NCBI GenBank assembly: GCA_002305315.1
Contig: DBQQ01000052.1
Location: 146,249-208,079, forward strand
DNA from: Clostridiales bacterium UBA1390
Lineage (GTDB): Bacteria > Bacillota > Clostridia > Lachnospirales > Bianqueaceae
Direction of reading: 5' to 3'
Length of the DNA stretch: 61,831 nucleotides
The notes under the pieces are model-generated. The model was not told the origin of the DNA. It did no database searches and was given only the letters and a program-made list of their open reading frames with translations. Positions 60,746 through 61,831 of the stretch are shown here, piece by piece. Position 1 is the stretch's first letter. Each line of letters opens with the position of its first letter. The position numbers and the translations under genes are program-made.

Positions 60746-61500
60746 CACTCATGCAGTTCCATATTCAATCGAAAGTTTTACAGATGGGGATGGACGTGTG
60801 GGCGCTTTTGCCGGACCAGCCTCACACCACCCAAGAACCATGGAAGGTACTATGGCTCCTTCATGGCGGCAGCGGCGATCAGACCGGTTGGGTGCGCAAT
60901 ACGCGCATCGAAGCGCATGCCGGGAAATACAACAACCTGGCCGTGATCCTGCCCCACGCCTATCATTCCTGTTTTGTGGACATGGCAAAGGGCGCGCGCT
61001 TTGGAGAATACATCGGCAAAGAACTGCCCCAGATCATGAGAGGGCTCCTGCCGCAGCTTTCCACGCGCCGCGAGGATAACTGGATCAGCGGATTTTCGAA
61101 CGGGGGCTATGGCTGCTTGTACATCGGGCTGAACAATCCCGAAACCTTCGGTGCGATCGGGGCCTATGGCGCAGGAGACAAGGCAGACGCGGACTTTTCT
61201 CATCGCATGCAGGATAAAGAAAGAATGTTCGGCACAGGAGACATCAAACAATCGCCCTACTGCGTGCGTCGCACCATCCTGGAGCTAGCGAAGACTGACC
61301 TGCCCAAACCGATTGTCGATCATGGTTGTGGCGAATACGATCCTTGGCGAGACATGAATGAATTGGTTCGAGACACGTTCCTATCTGTCCCGGGAGATCC
61401 TTATCGATATCGTTTCACCATGATCTCTGGGGATGGCCACACGAATACATGCAGTGATACGTTGGAAGAAGGTTTCATCAAACGCATGATGGAAGCATGA
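60742..61500 (+). CDS. Esterase-D-fold esterase (module B)
   Basis: The 252-residue protein matches the module A esterase over most of its length: WKVLWLLHGGSGDQTGW, the elbow SGFSNGGYGCLY with Ser119, Asp in CGEYDPWRDMNEL and His in GDGHTNTCSD. The triad is intact and there is no signal peptide. It is probably a cytosolic carbohydrate esterase. Its ATG overlaps the pseudoenzyme stop, so the two proteins are made together. Confidence 0.88.
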   Translation: MTLMQFHIQSKVLQMGMDVWALLPDQPHTTQEPWKVLWLLHGGSGDQTGWVRNTRIEAHAGKYNNLAVILPHAYHSCFVDMAKGARFGEYIGKELPQIMRGLLPQLSTRREDNWISGFSNGGYGCLYIGLNNPETFGAIGAYGAGDKADADFSHRMQDKERMFGTGDIKQSPYCVRRTILELAKTDLPKPIVDHGCGEYDPWRDMNELVRDTFLSVPGDPYRYRFTMISGDGHTNTCSDTLEEGFIKRMMEA

Positions 61501-61528
61501 GTCAGGCCTTCTCCGTCCCCTTAAAACC

Positions 61529-61578
61529 TTGCAATTAAGCCATTTTTGTGCTATAATCCCCCTTTACGAAAGGGGGAT
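61529..61578 (+). promoter_or_regulatory. Promoter fused to a ribosome-site hairpin
   Basis: TTGCAA (61529-61534), a 17-nt spacer and TATAAT (61552-61557) lead into the dyad CCCCCTTT-ACG-AAAGGGGG (61560-61567 / 61571-61578). The right arm is the ribosome site, 6 nt before the ATG, and ATTTTT follows. It may also terminate readthrough from the esterase genes. Confidence 0.75.
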
Positions 61579-61584
61579 TTTTAT

Positions 61585-61831
61585 GGAAGATATTGCCATT
61601 CGCATCGTGAAGCTGATGCAGGAGATCAAGCAGTGCGTGGCCTACAGCATCTCAGCCAAACGCTCCAAAGGGACGCAGAAGACCCAGTACTATTATCAGT
61701 ACACAGAAGATCACAAGCGCAAGCAAAAGTTCATCCCTTCGAAAGACGTGAAACAGGCCCTGGCAGACTTCGCGCGCAAGCAGGAATTGAAACGACAGCT
61801 CAAGGCCCTGCAGGCCAGCGTGCCATGCGAA
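61585..61831 (+). CDS. Orphan basic protein, truncated by the window edge
   Basis: The first 82 residues are visible and run off the right end. They are rich in Lys, Arg and Gln (YYYQYTEDHKRKQKFIPSKD, then a helical Lys/Gln stretch). This matches the layout of residues 1-75 of the left-edge protein (FYRDGKRVQVYIPRKD, then a helix), so it is probably a member of the same PD-(D/E)XK-like family. The nuclease half, if present, lies outside the window. Confidence 0.65.

Overview
The window reads as chromosomal DNA of a spore-forming, anaerobic Firmicute of the Lachnospiraceae type. The evidence is a sporulation set (spoIIAA-spoIIAB-sigF, five spoVA genes, yunB), a rubrerythrin, a T-box leader, a eukaryote-like IleS, small clostridial families (DUF4250, DUF6106) and Gram-positive promoters and ribosome sites. 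I cannot name the species. No rRNA, CRISPR array, integrase or intact insertion sequence was seen.

Layout. 0-1 kb: a PD-(D/E)XK-like orphan gene beside one copy of a dispersed repeat. 1-6 kb: a minus-strand transporter/DUF4250 pair, a three-gene Gfo/Idh-ThuA-Gfo/Idh sugar operon and a divergent AraC regulator. 6-21.9 kb: housekeeping genes (rplM-rpsI, a 663-residue unknown, an SDR, YitT, an orphan MsmX-type ATPase, a PucR-like regulator, ftsE-ftsX with M23 and S41 peptidases, a MinJ-position membrane protein, nth, an M18 peptidase, DUF6106, a VanX-like dipeptidase). 22-24.6 kb: tRNA-Gly and two tandem oligogalacturonate lyases. 24.6-25.2 kb: a 75-bp tandem repeat array. 25.2-30.9 kb: rubrerythrin, ldh behind a structured leader, MATE, PPTase, M20 and HAD. 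30.9-35.5 kb: spoIIA divergent from spoVA. 35.6-37.9 kb: an A/T-rich AAA/DUF4143 gene, a deleted HAD gene and a GPP34-like gene. 37.9-47.2 kb: a class A PBP, yunB, a YigZ protein, a T-box(Ile)-yebC-ileS operon and a lipoprotein. 47.3-61.5 kb: a membrane AraC sensor and two parallel oligosaccharide-import modules. 61.6 kb to the end: a second, truncated member of the left-edge family.

The most unusual content is the last 14 kb. Each of the two modules has two LplB/YtcP-type permeases and a binding lipoprotein, followed by a tightly coupled gene pair. In each pair, an esterase-D-fold protein that has lost its nucleophile (Asp116 in one, Gly116 in the other) precedes and overlaps an esterase with an intact GFSNGG nucleophile. 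This suggests a duplicated catalytic/pseudocatalytic esterase pair that processes imported acylated oligosaccharides. Neither module has an ATPase; the orphan MsmX-type ATPase at 11.2 kb could serve both. The oligogalacturonate lyases point to pectin fragments as a possible substrate, although linkage to the import modules is inferred.
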